The notes under the pieces: generated by a model | What the model saw: the letters and a program-made list of their open reading frames with translations, nothing else | The model's database searches: none | Told to the model about the DNA's origin: nothing | Assembly: GCF_029626145.1 (NCBI RefSeq) | Contig: NZ_JARUBJ010000002.1 | Span: 5,863,501 to 5,927,500 of the forward strand | Length of the DNA stretch: 64,000 nucleotides | Reading direction: 5' to 3' | Source: Micromonospora sp. WMMD961 | GTDB lineage: Bacteria; Actinomycetota; Actinomycetes; Mycobacteriales; Micromonosporaceae | Made by a program: the position numbers and the translations under genes | Part shown: positions 46,794-56,206 of the stretch, piece by piece | How positions within the stretch are numbered: position 1 is the first letter of the stretch | Layout: every line of letters begins with the position of its first letter

Positions 46794-48452
46794 TCAGAGC
46801 CAGACTGGCTCGATCAGGTCGCGGTTGAAGGCCCACGGCCGAACCATCTTCCGGCTCCGCTCGCTCCAGACCGGCTCGATCGGCATGATGATCACTGCGC
46901 GAAGGTAGCGGGACAGGAACGCTGACTTCTCCGCCACGGGGGCGGAGTCCCATCGGTGCCGCACATCTTCCGCCACCGTCCGGCTGATCGCGCTCCTCTC
47001 CGTGGCAGCGTTCGCGGCCACCAGCTCCTCGCGCTCTCGGGCGAGATCCTGCCGCATGGTGAAGTAGTCCGAGGACGGCACCTTCTTGGCCTTCCAGCCC
47101 GAGTACAGGTCGGCTAGCAGCTCGTCGATCTCCGCGAGTCGGGCTGTGTCAACAGGGTCCGGGTCCTGTGGCGTCTGCCCCGCAGCCGCCATGAGCCGAT
47201 CGTGATGCTGGAATACCAGTTTGGTAATCAGCTCGTCGACCTTGCCCATGTGGCGCGTGTTGCCTCCACAGCCGCCATCAAGCCGGGACTCGCACTTATA
47301 CCGCCAGTAGCCCTGGTCGCCCTTGACGGTCGTCCGCCCGCCCGACATATTCGGGTGCCCAGGGCACCTGCCGCAGCGGACGAGGCCGGTCAGCAGATAC
47401 TTCCTTCGGCCGCCCTCGTCGTAGCTGCCCGCCGGAGTGGACGCCTTGCCGATCTTCGCAACAAGATCCTCCCACTCCTCGCGGTCGATGATCTTCTCCC
47501 ACTTCCCGACGACCTCGGTGCCGTCCGCCCTCTTCACGATCTCCCAGCGATCGTGGACGGCTCCGGTCTCCTTCACCTCTCTCACCTGCCGACTGCGGAA
47601 CCCGCAGAGGCGCGGGTTGCGCAGCATCGACATGAACGGCGACCATCGCCAGGTATTGCCGTGCGGGGTGAGGATGCCCCGGTCCTGCCAGTCGGCCATG
47701 ATGCCGGTGGGCTTGACGCCCCCACGGATCTTCATGACTGCCGTGCGGATCTCGCTCGCTTCGGCCGGCTCTAGCGTGAGTTTGTCGGCCTTCCACCCGA
47801 AGGGCCGCTGCGACCCGACTGGCACGCCCTCCTCGGCTAGCTCCCGGTGCTTCCGCTTGGTCCTGCGGGAGGTGTCGGCGCTCGCCTTGTTGGCCATCGC
47901 CACCATCACGCGAGCCATCGCCCGACCGTTGTCACTGTTCAGGTCGAGTGAGCCGGTGACGCCCTCGAAGCGCCGGCCAACGAACTCGGCCAGCTCGATC
48001 GCGTCCTCCAGGTCCCGGGGGTCGCGGGCCAGTCGGTCGATGTCGTGCACAGCCGCAGCCTTCTGCTCTCCAGAGCGGAGCGACGACAGCATGGCCTGCC
48101 AGCGAGGCCGAATCACTCGCCAGACGAAGTACCGATTCCCTTCGCCGTCCGTGAGGGGAATCCGCTTCTTGCGGAACGCGCTGGTGTCGTTCTCCTCATA
48201 GATCACTACTCCGGCAGCGCCCCTATGCAGGACGTGCCGGATAGTGTCGACCGCTTGACGGCGCACGCCCTTCAGGTCTTCGGCCTTGTCGTCGGAGATG
48301 CGTAGATAGATCGCAACCCATAGGCCGCGAAGCGTCTGCACCGGCAGTGGGTACAGCTCAACGCCCAGTTGAGCGCGGGCTTCGTCGCCAGAGATGGCGA
48401 TGCCGTCCAGGGATTCGCCAGGGGTGGCGAGCAGTTGCGCCAGGTCAGTCAC
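46794..48452 (-). CDS. large serine recombinase (phage integrase)
   Basis: 552 residues, GTG start. Resolvase domain: IYLRISDD with the nucleophile Ser near residue 53, VHDIDRLARDPRDLEDAIEL, MANKASADTSRRTKRKH. Recombinase domain: VPVGSQRPFGW through GILTPHGNTWRWSPFMSMLRNPRLCGF. Zinc ribbon: CGRCPGHPNMSG ... CESRLDGGCGG, then a coiled coil and C-terminal tail. Performs attP x attB integration and, with a directionality factor, excision. Its GTG overlaps the stop codon of the truncated comEC (GTGA), so in the lysogen it follows the host com operon. Confidence 0.95.
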   Translation of the reverse strand: MTDLAQLLATPGESLDGIAISGDEARAQLGVELYPLPVQTLRGLWVAIYLRISDDKAEDLKGVRRQAVDTIRHVLHRGAAGVVIYEENDTSAFRKKRIPLTDGEGNRYFVWRVIRPRWQAMLSSLRSGEQKAAAVHDIDRLARDPRDLEDAIELAEFVGRRFEGVTGSLDLNSDNGRAMARVMVAMANKASADTSRRTKRKHRELAEEGVPVGSQRPFGWKADKLTLEPAEASEIRTAVMKIRGGVKPTGIMADWQDRGILTPHGNTWRWSPFMSMLRNPRLCGFRSRQVREVKETGAVHDRWEIVKRADGTEVVGKWEKIIDREEWEDLVAKIGKASTPAGSYDEGGRRKYLLTGLVRCGRCPGHPNMSGGRTTVKGDQGYWRYKCESRLDGGCGGNTRHMGKVDELITKLVFQHHDRLMAAAGQTPQDPDPVDTARLAEIDELLADLYSGWKAKKVPSSDYFTMRQDLAREREELVAANAATERSAISRTVAEDVRHRWDSAPVAEKSAFLSRYLRAVIIMPIEPVWSERSRKMVRPWAFNRDLIEPVWL

Positions 48453-48500
48453 GCTACGATCCTACCTGTTGTCCGGTCCAGCATGTAGAGTAGGCTGACC
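48440..48500. other. prophage-host junction (att site) inside comEC
   Basis: Comparing with the ComEC family, host coding sequence appears to end near the codons for ISGTVSL (about 48,485-48,505) and unrelated sequence (YMLDRTTGRIVA) follows to the recombinase start. The exact att core cannot be read without the other junction, which is outside the window. Confidence 0.6.
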
Positions 48501-49759
48501 GTGCCGGAGATCCCGGCGACGACCGGACCGCAGGCCAGTTGCGCCGCCGCCGGCACGGCCAGCGCCTCGGCCAGCCCCGCCGGTACGCCGCGTCGACGCA
48601 AGCCGTCCCGCCAGCGTGGCGCGAGCAGCAACAGGCCGCCGGTGGCCAGCACGGAGAGCGCGAACCCGGGATCACCGGCCAACTCCGGGTCGACCAGCAC
48701 CAGCACGGTGACGGCGGCGGCAAGCGCGGGCAGCGCGGCTCGGGGCCGACCGGCGGCCAGCGCCGCGAGGCCGATCGCTCCCATCGTCGCGGCCCGTACG
48801 ACGCTCGGCGACGGGCGGACCAGGATGACGAAGCCCACCAGCGCGACCCCACACAGCCCGACGGCGAGCCACGGGCCAGCGCGTGCCCAGCGGGCCAGCA
48901 ACAACACCGCCCCTACGACAATCGCGACATTACTCCCCGAAACGGCATTGAGGTGCGTCATTCCGGTGGCCTGGAAATCCGCCTCGACGGCGGGCGGCAA
49001 CCGGCTGGTGTCCCCCACCACCAGCCCGGGGAGCAGCCCACCCGGGTCGTCGGGCAGCGGGGCGCAGGCTCGTTGCAGGCCGGCCCGTAGCGACCCGGCG
49101 GCCCGCTGCGCCCAGGACGACACACCGTGCCGCTCCGGCGGCCCGTTGGTGCTGAGCACGGCTGCGGTGAGGTCGCCACCGCGCGGAAGGCCGAGCCGGC
49201 CGTCGGCGCTGAGGCGCTGCCCGGGCAGCAGGCCCCGCCAGGCCGGGTCGGTCGCCAGGACGAGCACCCGTACCGACGCCTGGATCCGCCGGCCGTCCGG
49301 GCCGGTGAGCCGGACCGACTCCGTCGACACCAACAGCAGGCCCGGCCGCCCGGCGCCGCGGATCGGACGCGGATCGTCGCGGACAACCAGGTCGGCGGTG
49401 ACCGACGCGCGCTGCTCGGCGAGGGCGCGGATCGGTGGCGCGTCCCGAACGGCGAGCCGGGACGCGGTGGCCGCCGCGCCGCAGACCACGCCAAGGCCGA
49501 CCGCGACGACGATCCAGCCGTGACGGCGGAAGGCGGCCCGGGGCCGACCGAGGCGGCCGAGTAGGTGCAGGGTGCTCACCGCCGTCGCGCCGGCTGCCGC
49601 ACCGGCGACCACCACCAGGGGACGGGCGCCGAGGTGAAGGCCGGCGAGCGCGGTGAGCCAGGTGGCCACCGCCAGGCCGGCCAGCCGCAGATCCGGCGGG
49701 GAGGTGGGGGTTTGCCCGACGCCCACGCCGCTAGACGCCCCCGGACCAGCGCCACTCAC
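48449..49759 (-). pseudogene. comEC: comEC truncated by prophage insertion
   Basis: 436 residues remain of a protein that is normally around 750-850. Present: N-terminal membrane segments, the DUF4131-like domain (about residues 90-190), and the competence-domain signature VVGDTSRLPPAVEADFQATG followed by HLNAVSGSNVAIVV, then several membrane helices up to AQLACGPVVAGISGTVSL. The remaining helices and the C-terminal beta-lactamase-like domain are missing. The last 13 residues are probably phage-encoded. ComEC is the inner-membrane DNA uptake channel; the truncated form should be inactive. Confidence 0.85.
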
Positions 49760-50589
49760 ACCGTCACCAGATCCTTGAGCTGCTCGTACCGGGCATCGCC
49801 GATCCCGTCGACCTGGCGCAGGTCGCCGACGGCCTTGAACCCGCCGTGCTGGTCGCGGTGACTGAGGATCCGCTGGGCGAGCACCGGCCCGACCCCGGGC
49901 AGCGCGTCGAGCTGGGCCAACGTGGCGGTGTTGAGGTTCAGCGGACCGGCGGGCGTTGCCGCCCCGCCGGCCGCCGGGCCGACCGCGGCCGGCGCAGGCG
50001 TCACCCCGACCACGATCAACTCGCCGTCGGTGACCTTGCGAGCGGGGTTGAGCAGCGCCACGTCGACCTCGGGCAACGCGCCGCCGGCCGCCTGCACGGC
50101 GTCGGCGAGCCGGGACCCGGCCGGTAGCCGTACCAACCCGGGCTTGCGGACCTTGCCCGCGACCGCCACCACCAGCTCACCGGAGCCGGACGGGCCGGGG
50201 TCGGCCGCCGGAGCGGCCGACGCGGCCTCGCTGACCGGCGGTACGACCGGTTCCGACTGCGGCCGGGACCGCCAGGCCCAGCCGGCGGCCGCCAGCACCA
50301 CCACCGCGGCGACAACCGCCAACGCCCGTACGCCGCGTCGCCCCGGGTCGAACGCCCCCGGGCCGACCAGTCGCGACTCCGACTCGGCCGGGAGCCCATC
50401 AGACGCCGGCTCCGCGAGCGACCCGGCCGCCCGGGATGGCAGCACGCCAACCGGGGGTACGCCCGTCGGCGCGGCACCACCCACGGGTAGGCCGCCGAGC
50501 GGTGCCCCGGGCCGGGGCGGCGGCACGACAGCCGCCTCCGTCAGCCGGCGCAGACGCTGGCGTACCTCTGTCTCCTCGTCGTGCGACAC
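49756..50589 (-). CDS. comEA: ComEA family DNA-binding protein
   Basis: 277 residues. N-terminus Pro/Gly-rich, membrane helix (VRALAVVAAVVVLAAAGWAW, about residues 85-104), SLBB-like part (VAVAGKVRKPGLVRLPAGS), then a helix-hairpin-helix pair: LNLNTATLAQLDALPGVGP and GFKAVGDLRQVDGIGDARY. Binds DNA at the cell surface and hands it to ComEC. Overlaps comEC by 4 bp, so it is translationally coupled to the broken gene. Confidence 0.92.
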   Translation of the reverse strand: MSHDEETEVRQRLRRLTEAAVVPPPRPGAPLGGLPVGGAAPTGVPPVGVLPSRAAGSLAEPASDGLPAESESRLVGPGAFDPGRRGVRALAVVAAVVVLAAAGWAWRSRPQSEPVVPPVSEAASAAPAADPGPSGSGELVVAVAGKVRKPGLVRLPAGSRLADAVQAAGGALPEVDVALLNPARKVTDGELIVVGVTPAPAAVGPAAGGAATPAGPLNLNTATLAQLDALPGVGPVLAQRILSHRDQHGGFKAVGDLRQVDGIGDARYEQLKDLVTV

Positions 50590-50753
50590 AGGGCGACGCT
50601 AGGGCGGCGGACACCGCAGCGCGGCCTGTCGCCGCCGTCCCTGTGGACGACCAGCGCCACTGTGGACAACGCCCTGATCACGCCACGATCTGCTATGGGT
50701 GCGCGGTCAGACCGACGTCGCAGCCTCCTGCACCGACGTCGTCCGCTCGACAA

Positions 50754-51128
50754 TCACAGGTACGGCCGCGTGATGATCTCGATCGCGTGGCCCGCCGGGT
50801 CGAAGAAGTAGAAGCCCCGCCCACCGTGCTCGGTGTTGGTCTCCCCCTCCCGCTTGAGCTGCGGGTCGGCCCAGTACGTGATGCCGCGCCCCTGGACGAA
50901 CGTCAGACACCGCGCGAACAAGTCGTCGTCGACGAGGAACGCGTAGTGCTGCATCTGGATGTCCACCGGTGGCTCGGCGAACTGGAGCAGTACGCCCCCG
51001 TCCAACTGGACGTTGACGAACGGCCCCCACGACGGCGCCTCCGGCAGCTCGAACAGCTCTCGGTAGAAGGCGGCCGAGGCGTCCTTGTCCTTGCTGGCGA
51101 CGATGGTGTGGTTGAACGTGACAGTCAT
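50754..51128 (-). CDS. VOC (glyoxalase/dioxygenase superfamily) protein
   Basis: 124 residues from ATG 51128. Starts MTVTFNHTIVASKDKDAS with the first metal His, then MQHYAFLVDDD and GGRGFYFFDPAGHAIEIITR, the standard VOC metal-binding pattern (H, H, E). Substrate unknown. Confidence 0.85.
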   Translation of the reverse strand: MTVTFNHTIVASKDKDASAAFYRELFELPEAPSWGPFVNVQLDGGVLLQFAEPPVDIQMQHYAFLVDDDLFARCLTFVQGRGITYWADPQLKREGETNTEHGGRGFYFFDPAGHAIEIITRPYL

Positions 51129-51341
51129 CTGTAGCGTCTTCTTCCCGGTCGATCCGCAGACCCGACCGGAGGCCGACGACCTCAGCCAGCCACACCGATG
51201 ACAAAACCCCGAGGGCGCCGACGCCCCGGATCCCGCACGAGAGACGCGCGCATCGCGTCGATCTCGGCGTGGTGGCTGAAGTAGCCAGAACCTCCGGGGG
51301 GTAGGCCCATCTGGGGCGCCCACCGAGGCTAACAGAGCGGG
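51129..51341. other. intergenic region
   Basis: About 210 bp between two leftward genes; no gene or clear terminator seen. Confidence 0.5.
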
Positions 51342-52196
51342 TCAGCCGGCCGGTCGACGGTGCACGACGACGCAGGCCAGACCCGGGCCGGCATGGGCGG
51401 CGACGACAGCGCCGGCCTCGGAGACGTACGTGTCGTGCAGCCGGTCACCGAACCGCTCGGTCAGCGCGGCGAGCAACGCCTCGGCGCGCTGCGGGGCGGC
51501 CAGGTGGTGCACCCCGAGGTCGACGTCGTCGTCCCCGGCCGCCTCGACGGCCAGGTCCGCCAGCCGGGCCACTCCCCGGCTGGCGGTGCGGACCTTCTCC
51601 CGCAGCACGATCGCCCCGTCCGGCATGTGCATGATCGGCTTGACGGAGAGGGCGGTGCCGAGCAGCGCCTCGGCGGCGTTGATCCGGCCGCCTCGGCGGA
51701 GGAACTCCAGCGTGTCGACGTAGAACCAGACGGTGGTGCGGGCGACGGCGGCGAGCGCCGCGTCGCGTACACCGGCGAGGTCGGCACCGGCCTCGGCGGC
51801 GGTGGCGGCCGCGATGGCCGGGAAGCCGAGACCCATCCCGGTCGAGCGACTGTCCACGACCTCGACGCGGCCGTCGAAGTCGGCGGCGGCCAGGTGGGCG
51901 GCCTCGACCGTGCCGGACAGCGCGGCGGAGATGTGCACCGAGACGATCCCGTCGGCGCCGTCGTCGAACAGTCGACGGTAGGTGCGGGCGAACTGCTCGG
52001 GTGCCGGCCGGGAGGTGGTCGCGGTGACCCGGCGGGCACTCAACGCCAGGGTGGCGTCGGCCGGCCGGGTCTCCACCCCCTCCAGCCCCTCCGCACCGTT
52101 CAGGACGACTGTCAACGGCACGACGGTCAGCCGGTGCGCCTGCACCAGCTCGGGCGGAAGGTAGGCGGTGGAGTCGATGACGACCGCGACGGGCAT
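51342..52196 (-). CDS. DegV family fatty-acid-binding protein
   Basis: 284 residues. VAVVIDSTAYLPPELVQAH (conserved D-S/T), TSRPAPEQFARTY, VSVHISAALSGTVEAA, VVDSRSTGMGLGF, and LRRGGRINAAEALLGTALSVKPIM are DegV hallmarks. Such proteins bind fatty acids, in some species as FakB partners of a kinase. Confidence 0.93.
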   Translation of the reverse strand: MPVAVVIDSTAYLPPELVQAHRLTVVPLTVVLNGAEGLEGVETRPADATLALSARRVTATTSRPAPEQFARTYRRLFDDGADGIVSVHISAALSGTVEAAHLAAADFDGRVEVVDSRSTGMGLGFPAIAAATAAEAGADLAGVRDAALAAVARTTVWFYVDTLEFLRRGGRINAAEALLGTALSVKPIMHMPDGAIVLREKVRTASRGVARLADLAVEAAGDDDVDLGVHHLAAPQRAEALLAALTERFGDRLHDTYVSEAGAVVAAHAGPGLACVVVHRRPAG

Positions 52197-52267
52197 GCCC
52201 GGCACGCTAGCCGATCGAGGGGCCGAACGACGAAGCGCGATGACGCTCGACCCGGGCGAGGATCGAC

Positions 52268-52897
52268 TCAGACGGCGTCGACGGCGACCGGGGCGGTGAT
52301 CAGGCCGACGTTGTGCGCCCGCAACTGCCAACCCCGGACGTCGTCGTGGCGCAGCTCGGTCCAGTGGCAGTTGGCCAGCGAACCGACGCCGCGCAGCACG
52401 GCGGCGTCCCAGCCGAGCAGGTGACCGACGCCCTGCCGGGAGGCGCCGCCGTGGGTGGCGACCACCACGGTGCCGCCCGGTGCCGCCTGGGCGGCCTCCA
52501 GCAGCGCGGCGGCGACCCGCTCACCAAGGTCGGGCAGCGGTTCCAGGTCGACGCCGGGAGCGGGGTCTCCGGCCCGCCAACGGGCGTACTCCTCGGGGAA
52601 GCGCTCGGCGACCTCGGTCAGGTGCAGACCCTGCCACTGGCCGAAGTGCCGCTCGCGCAGCCGGGCGTCGGAGCGCACCGGAAGCCCGGTGAGCGCGGCG
52701 AGCGCGCCTGCGGTCTCCGCGGCGCGGCTCAGGTCGCTGGCCACGATGGCGTCGGGGCGCAGCGCCGCGAGCAGCGGCGCGGCGGCGCGGGCCTGGTCGC
52801 GACCCAGCTCGTTGAGGGGTACGTCGGTCTGCCCCTGGACGCGGTTGGCGGCGTTCCAGTCGGTGTTGCCGTGCCGCCAGACGATCAGCTTGGTCAT
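52268..52897 (-). CDS. histidine phosphatase (phosphoglycerate-mutase-like)
   Basis: 209 residues. Catalytic RHGNTDWN at residues 8-15, LNELGRDQARAAAPLL, SDLSRAAETAGAL, LRERHFGQWQG and VVATHGGASR complete the family set. In actinobacteria the gene next to rsfS and nadD is often a glucosyl-3-phosphoglycerate phosphatase; specificity is not proven here. Overlaps rsfS by 4 bp. Confidence 0.88.
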   Translation of the reverse strand: MTKLIVWRHGNTDWNAANRVQGQTDVPLNELGRDQARAAAPLLAALRPDAIVASDLSRAAETAGALAALTGLPVRSDARLRERHFGQWQGLHLTEVAERFPEEYARWRAGDPAPGVDLEPLPDLGERVAAALLEAAQAAPGGTVVVATHGGASRQGVGHLLGWDAAVLRGVGSLANCHWTELRHDDVRGWQLRAHNVGLITAPVAVDAV

Positions 52898-53301
52898 TCT
52901 GCGGCGGCGGACCCGCTGGCGTCGGCCTCGACCAGGTCGCGGTCGACGAACGGGATGGTGGGGCAGTCCTTCCAGAGGCGGTCGAGGGCGTAGAACTCGC
53001 GCTCCTCGGTGTGCTGGACGTGCACCACGATGTCGACGTAGTCGAGCAGCACCCAGCGGCCACCACGCTCGCCCTCGCGCCGGACCGGCTTCGCCTTCTC
53101 CGGCAGCTCCAGCAGGCTCTCCTCGATGGCGTCGACGATGGCCAGCACCTGACGCTCGTTGGGGGCGGCGGCGAGCACGAACGCGTCGGTGATGGCGAGC
53201 TGGTCGCCGACGTCGATGATCGTGATGTCCTGCGCCTTCTTGTCGGCGGCGGCCTGGGCGGCCGCGACAGCCAGCTCGTGAGCGCGTTCGGAAACTGTCA
53301 C
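52894..53301 (-). CDS. rsfS: ribosomal silencing factor RsfS
   Basis: 135 residues, GTG start after GAAGGAG. KKAQDITIIDVGDQLAITDAF, RQVLAIVDAIEE, GGRWVLLDYVDIVVHVQ and REFYALDRLWKD are diagnostic. Binds L14 and blocks subunit joining under starvation. Next to nadD, as is common. Confidence 0.95.
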   Translation of the reverse strand: MTVSERAHELAVAAAQAAADKKAQDITIIDVGDQLAITDAFVLAAAPNERQVLAIVDAIEESLLELPEKAKPVRREGERGGRWVLLDYVDIVVHVQHTEEREFYALDRLWKDCPTIPFVDRDLVEADASGSAAAE

Positions 53302-53411
53302 CGTTCTCCTTCGATCAAGCGTGCGATCCTCCAAGCGTCTCACACCCGGCGACGCACCGACCGCGCAGTTCTGGTCGGTTCCACGCACGAACAGGGGCAT
53401 ACCGGGCGGGC

Positions 53412-54008
53412 TCAGCGCTGGTAGAGGCTCCGCTTGGCGATGTACTGCACCACACCGTCGGGCACCAGGTACCAGACCGGTTCACCCCGGGCGACCCGGG
53501 CACGGCAGTCGGTCGACGAGATGGACATCGCCGGCACCTGGATCAGGCTGACGGTGTCCGCCGGGAGGTGCTTGTCGGTCAGCGGGAAACCGGGCCGGGT
53601 CACGCCCACGAAGTGGGCCAACTCGAAGATTTCGTCCAGGTCCTTCCAGGACAGGATGCGTTGCAGAGCGTCCGCTCCGGTGATGAAGAACAGCTGCACC
53701 TTGGGGCCGTACTCGGCCTGCAGGTCGCGCAGGGTGTCGACCGTGTAGGTCGGCCCACTGCGGTCGATGTCGACCCGGCTGACCTGGAAGCGGGGGTTGG
53801 AGGCGGTGGCGATGACAGTCATCAGGTACCGGTCCTCGGCGGGGCTGACCGGCTCGTCGGCCTTCTGCCACGGCTGCCCGGTGGGGACGAACACCACCTC
53901 GTCCAGGCCGAACCGGTCGGCGACCTCGCTGGCCGCGACGAGGTGCCCGTGGTGGATCGGGTCGAAGGTGCCACCCATGATCCCGATCCGCCGGATATCT
54001 TCCTCCAC
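53412..54008 (-). CDS. nadD: nicotinate-nucleotide adenylyltransferase
   Basis: 198 residues, GTG start. GIMGGTFDPIHHGHL (nucleotidyltransferase HxGH), VFVPTGQPWQK, FITGADALQRILSW and AMSISSTDCRARV (ISSTxxR). Makes nicotinate adenine dinucleotide in NAD synthesis. Confidence 0.96.
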   Translation of the reverse strand: MEEDIRRIGIMGGTFDPIHHGHLVAASEVADRFGLDEVVFVPTGQPWQKADEPVSPAEDRYLMTVIATASNPRFQVSRVDIDRSGPTYTVDTLRDLQAEYGPKVQLFFITGADALQRILSWKDLDEIFELAHFVGVTRPGFPLTDKHLPADTVSLIQVPAMSISSTDCRARVARGEPVWYLVPDGVVQYIAKRSLYQR

Positions 54009-54076
54009 CCCGTGATCGTAGGCCGACCGCGTGAGCGGGCTGTTGCGGCCCGGTACCGGCTCGGGCGCCGGAGGCC

Positions 54077-54105
54077 TATACTCGCCTGCGAGTAATCGCT
54101 AACGA
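54077..54105 (+). promoter_or_regulatory. promoter/operator of padR-like gene
   Basis: TATACT overlaps a palindrome ACTCGC-CT-GCGAGT (about 54079-54092), the usual kind of PadR autoregulatory site. Confidence 0.55.
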
Positions 54106-54120
54106 GTGAATGGGGGCGTC

Positions 54121-54786
54121 GTGGCGAAACGGCGCAAGGTCGGCAACCTGCTGGCACTGGCCGTGCTCTCCGCTCTGGTCCAGCGGCCGATGCACCCGTA
54201 CGAGTTGGCCACCACACTCCGCGCCTGGGGCAAGGACCAGGACATGGAGATCAAGTGGGGCTCCTTCTACACGGTGATCCGCAACCTCGACAAACATCAG
54301 TTGATCGAGGCGGTGGAGAGCGTCCGCGAGGGCCGCCGCCCAGAACGCACCGTCTACCGCATCACCGACGCGGGTCGGGCGGAGCTGGTCGACTGGGCCC
54401 GTGAGCTGGTCTCCACACCGATGCCGGAGCATCCCCGCTTCCGGGCCGGGCTGTCCGTCCTTGCCGCCCTACATCCCGACGAGGCCACCGACCTGCTCCG
54501 GCAGCGACTCGACCGGCTGGACGGCGCGCTGCGTCGGGACCGCGAGACCCTCGACGCCCACCTGCGGGAGATTCCCCGCCTGTTCCTGGTGGAGACCGAG
54601 TACGACCTGGCCATGCGCGACGCGGAGGCCGCGTGGCTACGGGCGCTGCTCGTCGAGCTGACCTCCGGGAGCTACCCGGGGCTCGACACCTGGCGGGCCT
54701 TCCACGAGACCGGCGAGATGCCGGCCGAGCTCACCAGGCTGGCGGAAGGGACCAGCACCGGCCAGACACCCGACCCCACCGACTGA
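54121..54786 (+). CDS. PadR family transcriptional regulator
   Basis: 221 residues from GTG 54121 (an in-frame GTG at 54106 is an alternative). Winged helix: LLALAVLSALVQRPMHPYEL, KWGSFYTVIRNLDKHQLIE, PERTVYRITDAGRAEL; C-terminal coiled-coil dimer domain (VS-type). Ends in a strong terminator. Probably controls itself and the monooxygenase next to it. Confidence 0.9.
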   Translation: MAKRRKVGNLLALAVLSALVQRPMHPYELATTLRAWGKDQDMEIKWGSFYTVIRNLDKHQLIEAVESVREGRRPERTVYRITDAGRAELVDWARELVSTPMPEHPRFRAGLSVLAALHPDEATDLLRQRLDRLDGALRRDRETLDAHLREIPRLFLVETEYDLAMRDAEAAWLRALLVELTSGSYPGLDTWRAFHETGEMPAELTRLAEGTSTGQTPDPTD

Positions 54787-54791
54787 CGGAC

Positions 54792-54827
54792 GGCTCCGGC
54801 GGGGTGCGCCAACACCCCGCCGGAGCC
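54792..54827. terminator. terminator after padR-like gene
   Basis: A 15-bp perfect stem GGCTCCGGCGGGGTG / CACCCCGCCGGAGCC with 6-nt loop. Confidence 0.9.
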
Positions 54828-54944
54828 CCTACCCCGAACCGACACCTGGGAAGGCGCCCGGCCCGAAGCGGCAAACACGAGGATAACCGGGCTCCCTCCC
54901 AGGTCCGTGCGCCTGCGCGGACCACGACACCCCAGGGAGAGAGC

Positions 54945-56159
54945 ATGACCACGGTACGAACCGCGATCGTCATCGGCGGCGGTATCGCCGGCCCGGTGAC
55001 GGCGCTGGCGCTGCGCCGCGCCGGCATCACCGCCACCGTCCACGAGGCGTACCCGGCCACCGCCAGTGGGGCCGGTGGCATCGGCGGCACCCTCGCCCTC
55101 GCCCCGAACGGGGTCGCGGCCCTGCGCGTGGTGGGCGCGGACGAGGCGGTGACCGCGCTCGCCACCCCCATCGAGCGCACCATGATGGCGGTCGGCCGCC
55201 GCCGCGTCGCTCTGCCCACGCTGGCCGGCGTGCCGCCGCTGCGGGTGGTGCACCGGGCCGAGCTGCACCGGGTGCTGCACGATCGGGCGGTCGCCGAGGG
55301 CGTCACCTTCGCGTACGGCAAGCGGTTGGTCGACGCCGAACAGACCGGTGCCGGGGTGACCGCCCACTTCGACGACGGCACCTCTGCGACCGCCGACGTG
55401 CTGGTCGGCGCGGACGGCGTCCGGTCCACGGTCCGGGGGCTCATCGACGCGGCCGCTCCCGGCCCCCGGTTCACCGGCCTGCTCGGCTTCGAGGCGGTCG
55501 CCCGGCACGAGGTGGACGCCGCGCCGGGCACGATGACGTTCGCCTTCGGACGACGGGGCTACTACCTCTACTGGCCGGAGCCCGGCGGCGGCACCCGGTG
55601 GGGCGTCAACCTGCCGCAGCAGCGACCGATGAGCCTCGTCGAGGCCCGCGCGGTGCCCGCGGAGCAGTGGCTGGACACGCTGCGCGGCAGCTACGGCGAC
55701 GACGACCCGGGGCGGGAGTTGATGGCGACCAGCACCGCCGACGAACTCCAGGTGGTCGGCGCTCTACAGATCATGCCGCCGGTGCCGCACTGGCACCGGG
55801 GGCGGATGGTGCTGGTCGGCGACGCCGCGCACGCGCCGTCGAACAGTTCCGGGCAGGGCGCGTCGCTGGCCATCGAGAGCGCGGTGCAGCTCGCCCGCTG
55901 CCTGCGGGACCTGCCGGACGTCGCATCGGCGTTCGACGCGTACGTGCGGCTGCGTCGCTCCCGGGTGGAGAAGGTCGCCGCCCGGGCGGCCCGGATCAAC
56001 CACGCCAAGGCACCCGGGCCGGTCGCTCGGACGCTGATGCCGCTGCTGATGCCGCTGCTGGTGCGCACGGCGATGGACCCGGAGAGGACCGTCGCCGACG
56101 AGCAGCGCTATGTCATCGACTGGGATGCGCCGGTGACGGCGGAACCCGCGCTGCGCTGA
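54945..56159 (+). CDS. FAD-dependent aromatic-hydroxylase-type monooxygenase
   Basis: 404 residues. FAD site AIVIGGGIAGPVTALALRRAG, DGVRST-type motif (VGADGVRSTVRG), and MVLVGDAAHAPSNSSGQGAS near the C-terminal third, all of the PHBH/TetX-like class A flavin monooxygenases. Such enzymes hydroxylate phenolics, polyketides or drugs. Preceded by a PadR regulator but separated by a terminator, so it has its own promoter. Confidence 0.88.
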   Translation: MTTVRTAIVIGGGIAGPVTALALRRAGITATVHEAYPATASGAGGIGGTLALAPNGVAALRVVGADEAVTALATPIERTMMAVGRRRVALPTLAGVPPLRVVHRAELHRVLHDRAVAEGVTFAYGKRLVDAEQTGAGVTAHFDDGTSATADVLVGADGVRSTVRGLIDAAAPGPRFTGLLGFEAVARHEVDAAPGTMTFAFGRRGYYLYWPEPGGGTRWGVNLPQQRPMSLVEARAVPAEQWLDTLRGSYGDDDPGRELMATSTADELQVVGALQIMPPVPHWHRGRMVLVGDAAHAPSNSSGQGASLAIESAVQLARCLRDLPDVASAFDAYVRLRRSRVEKVAARAARINHAKAPGPVARTLMPLLMPLLVRTAMDPERTVADEQRYVIDWDAPVTAEPALR

Positions 56160-56164
56160 GCGGC

Positions 56165-56198
56165 GGGCGTGGGGTGGCTCGAAGGCCACCCCACGCCC
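56165..56198. terminator. bidirectional terminator between converging genes
   Basis: 14-bp stem GGGCGTGGGGTGGC / GCCACCCCACGCCC with loop TCGAAG. Confidence 0.95.
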
Positions 56199-56206
56199 GA
56201 CTACTC

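Noticed and set aside
48440..48500. tRNA gene as integration target
   Set aside because: No tRNA-like cloverleaf at the junction; the target is comEC and the enzyme is a serine recombinase, which often uses protein-coding genes.
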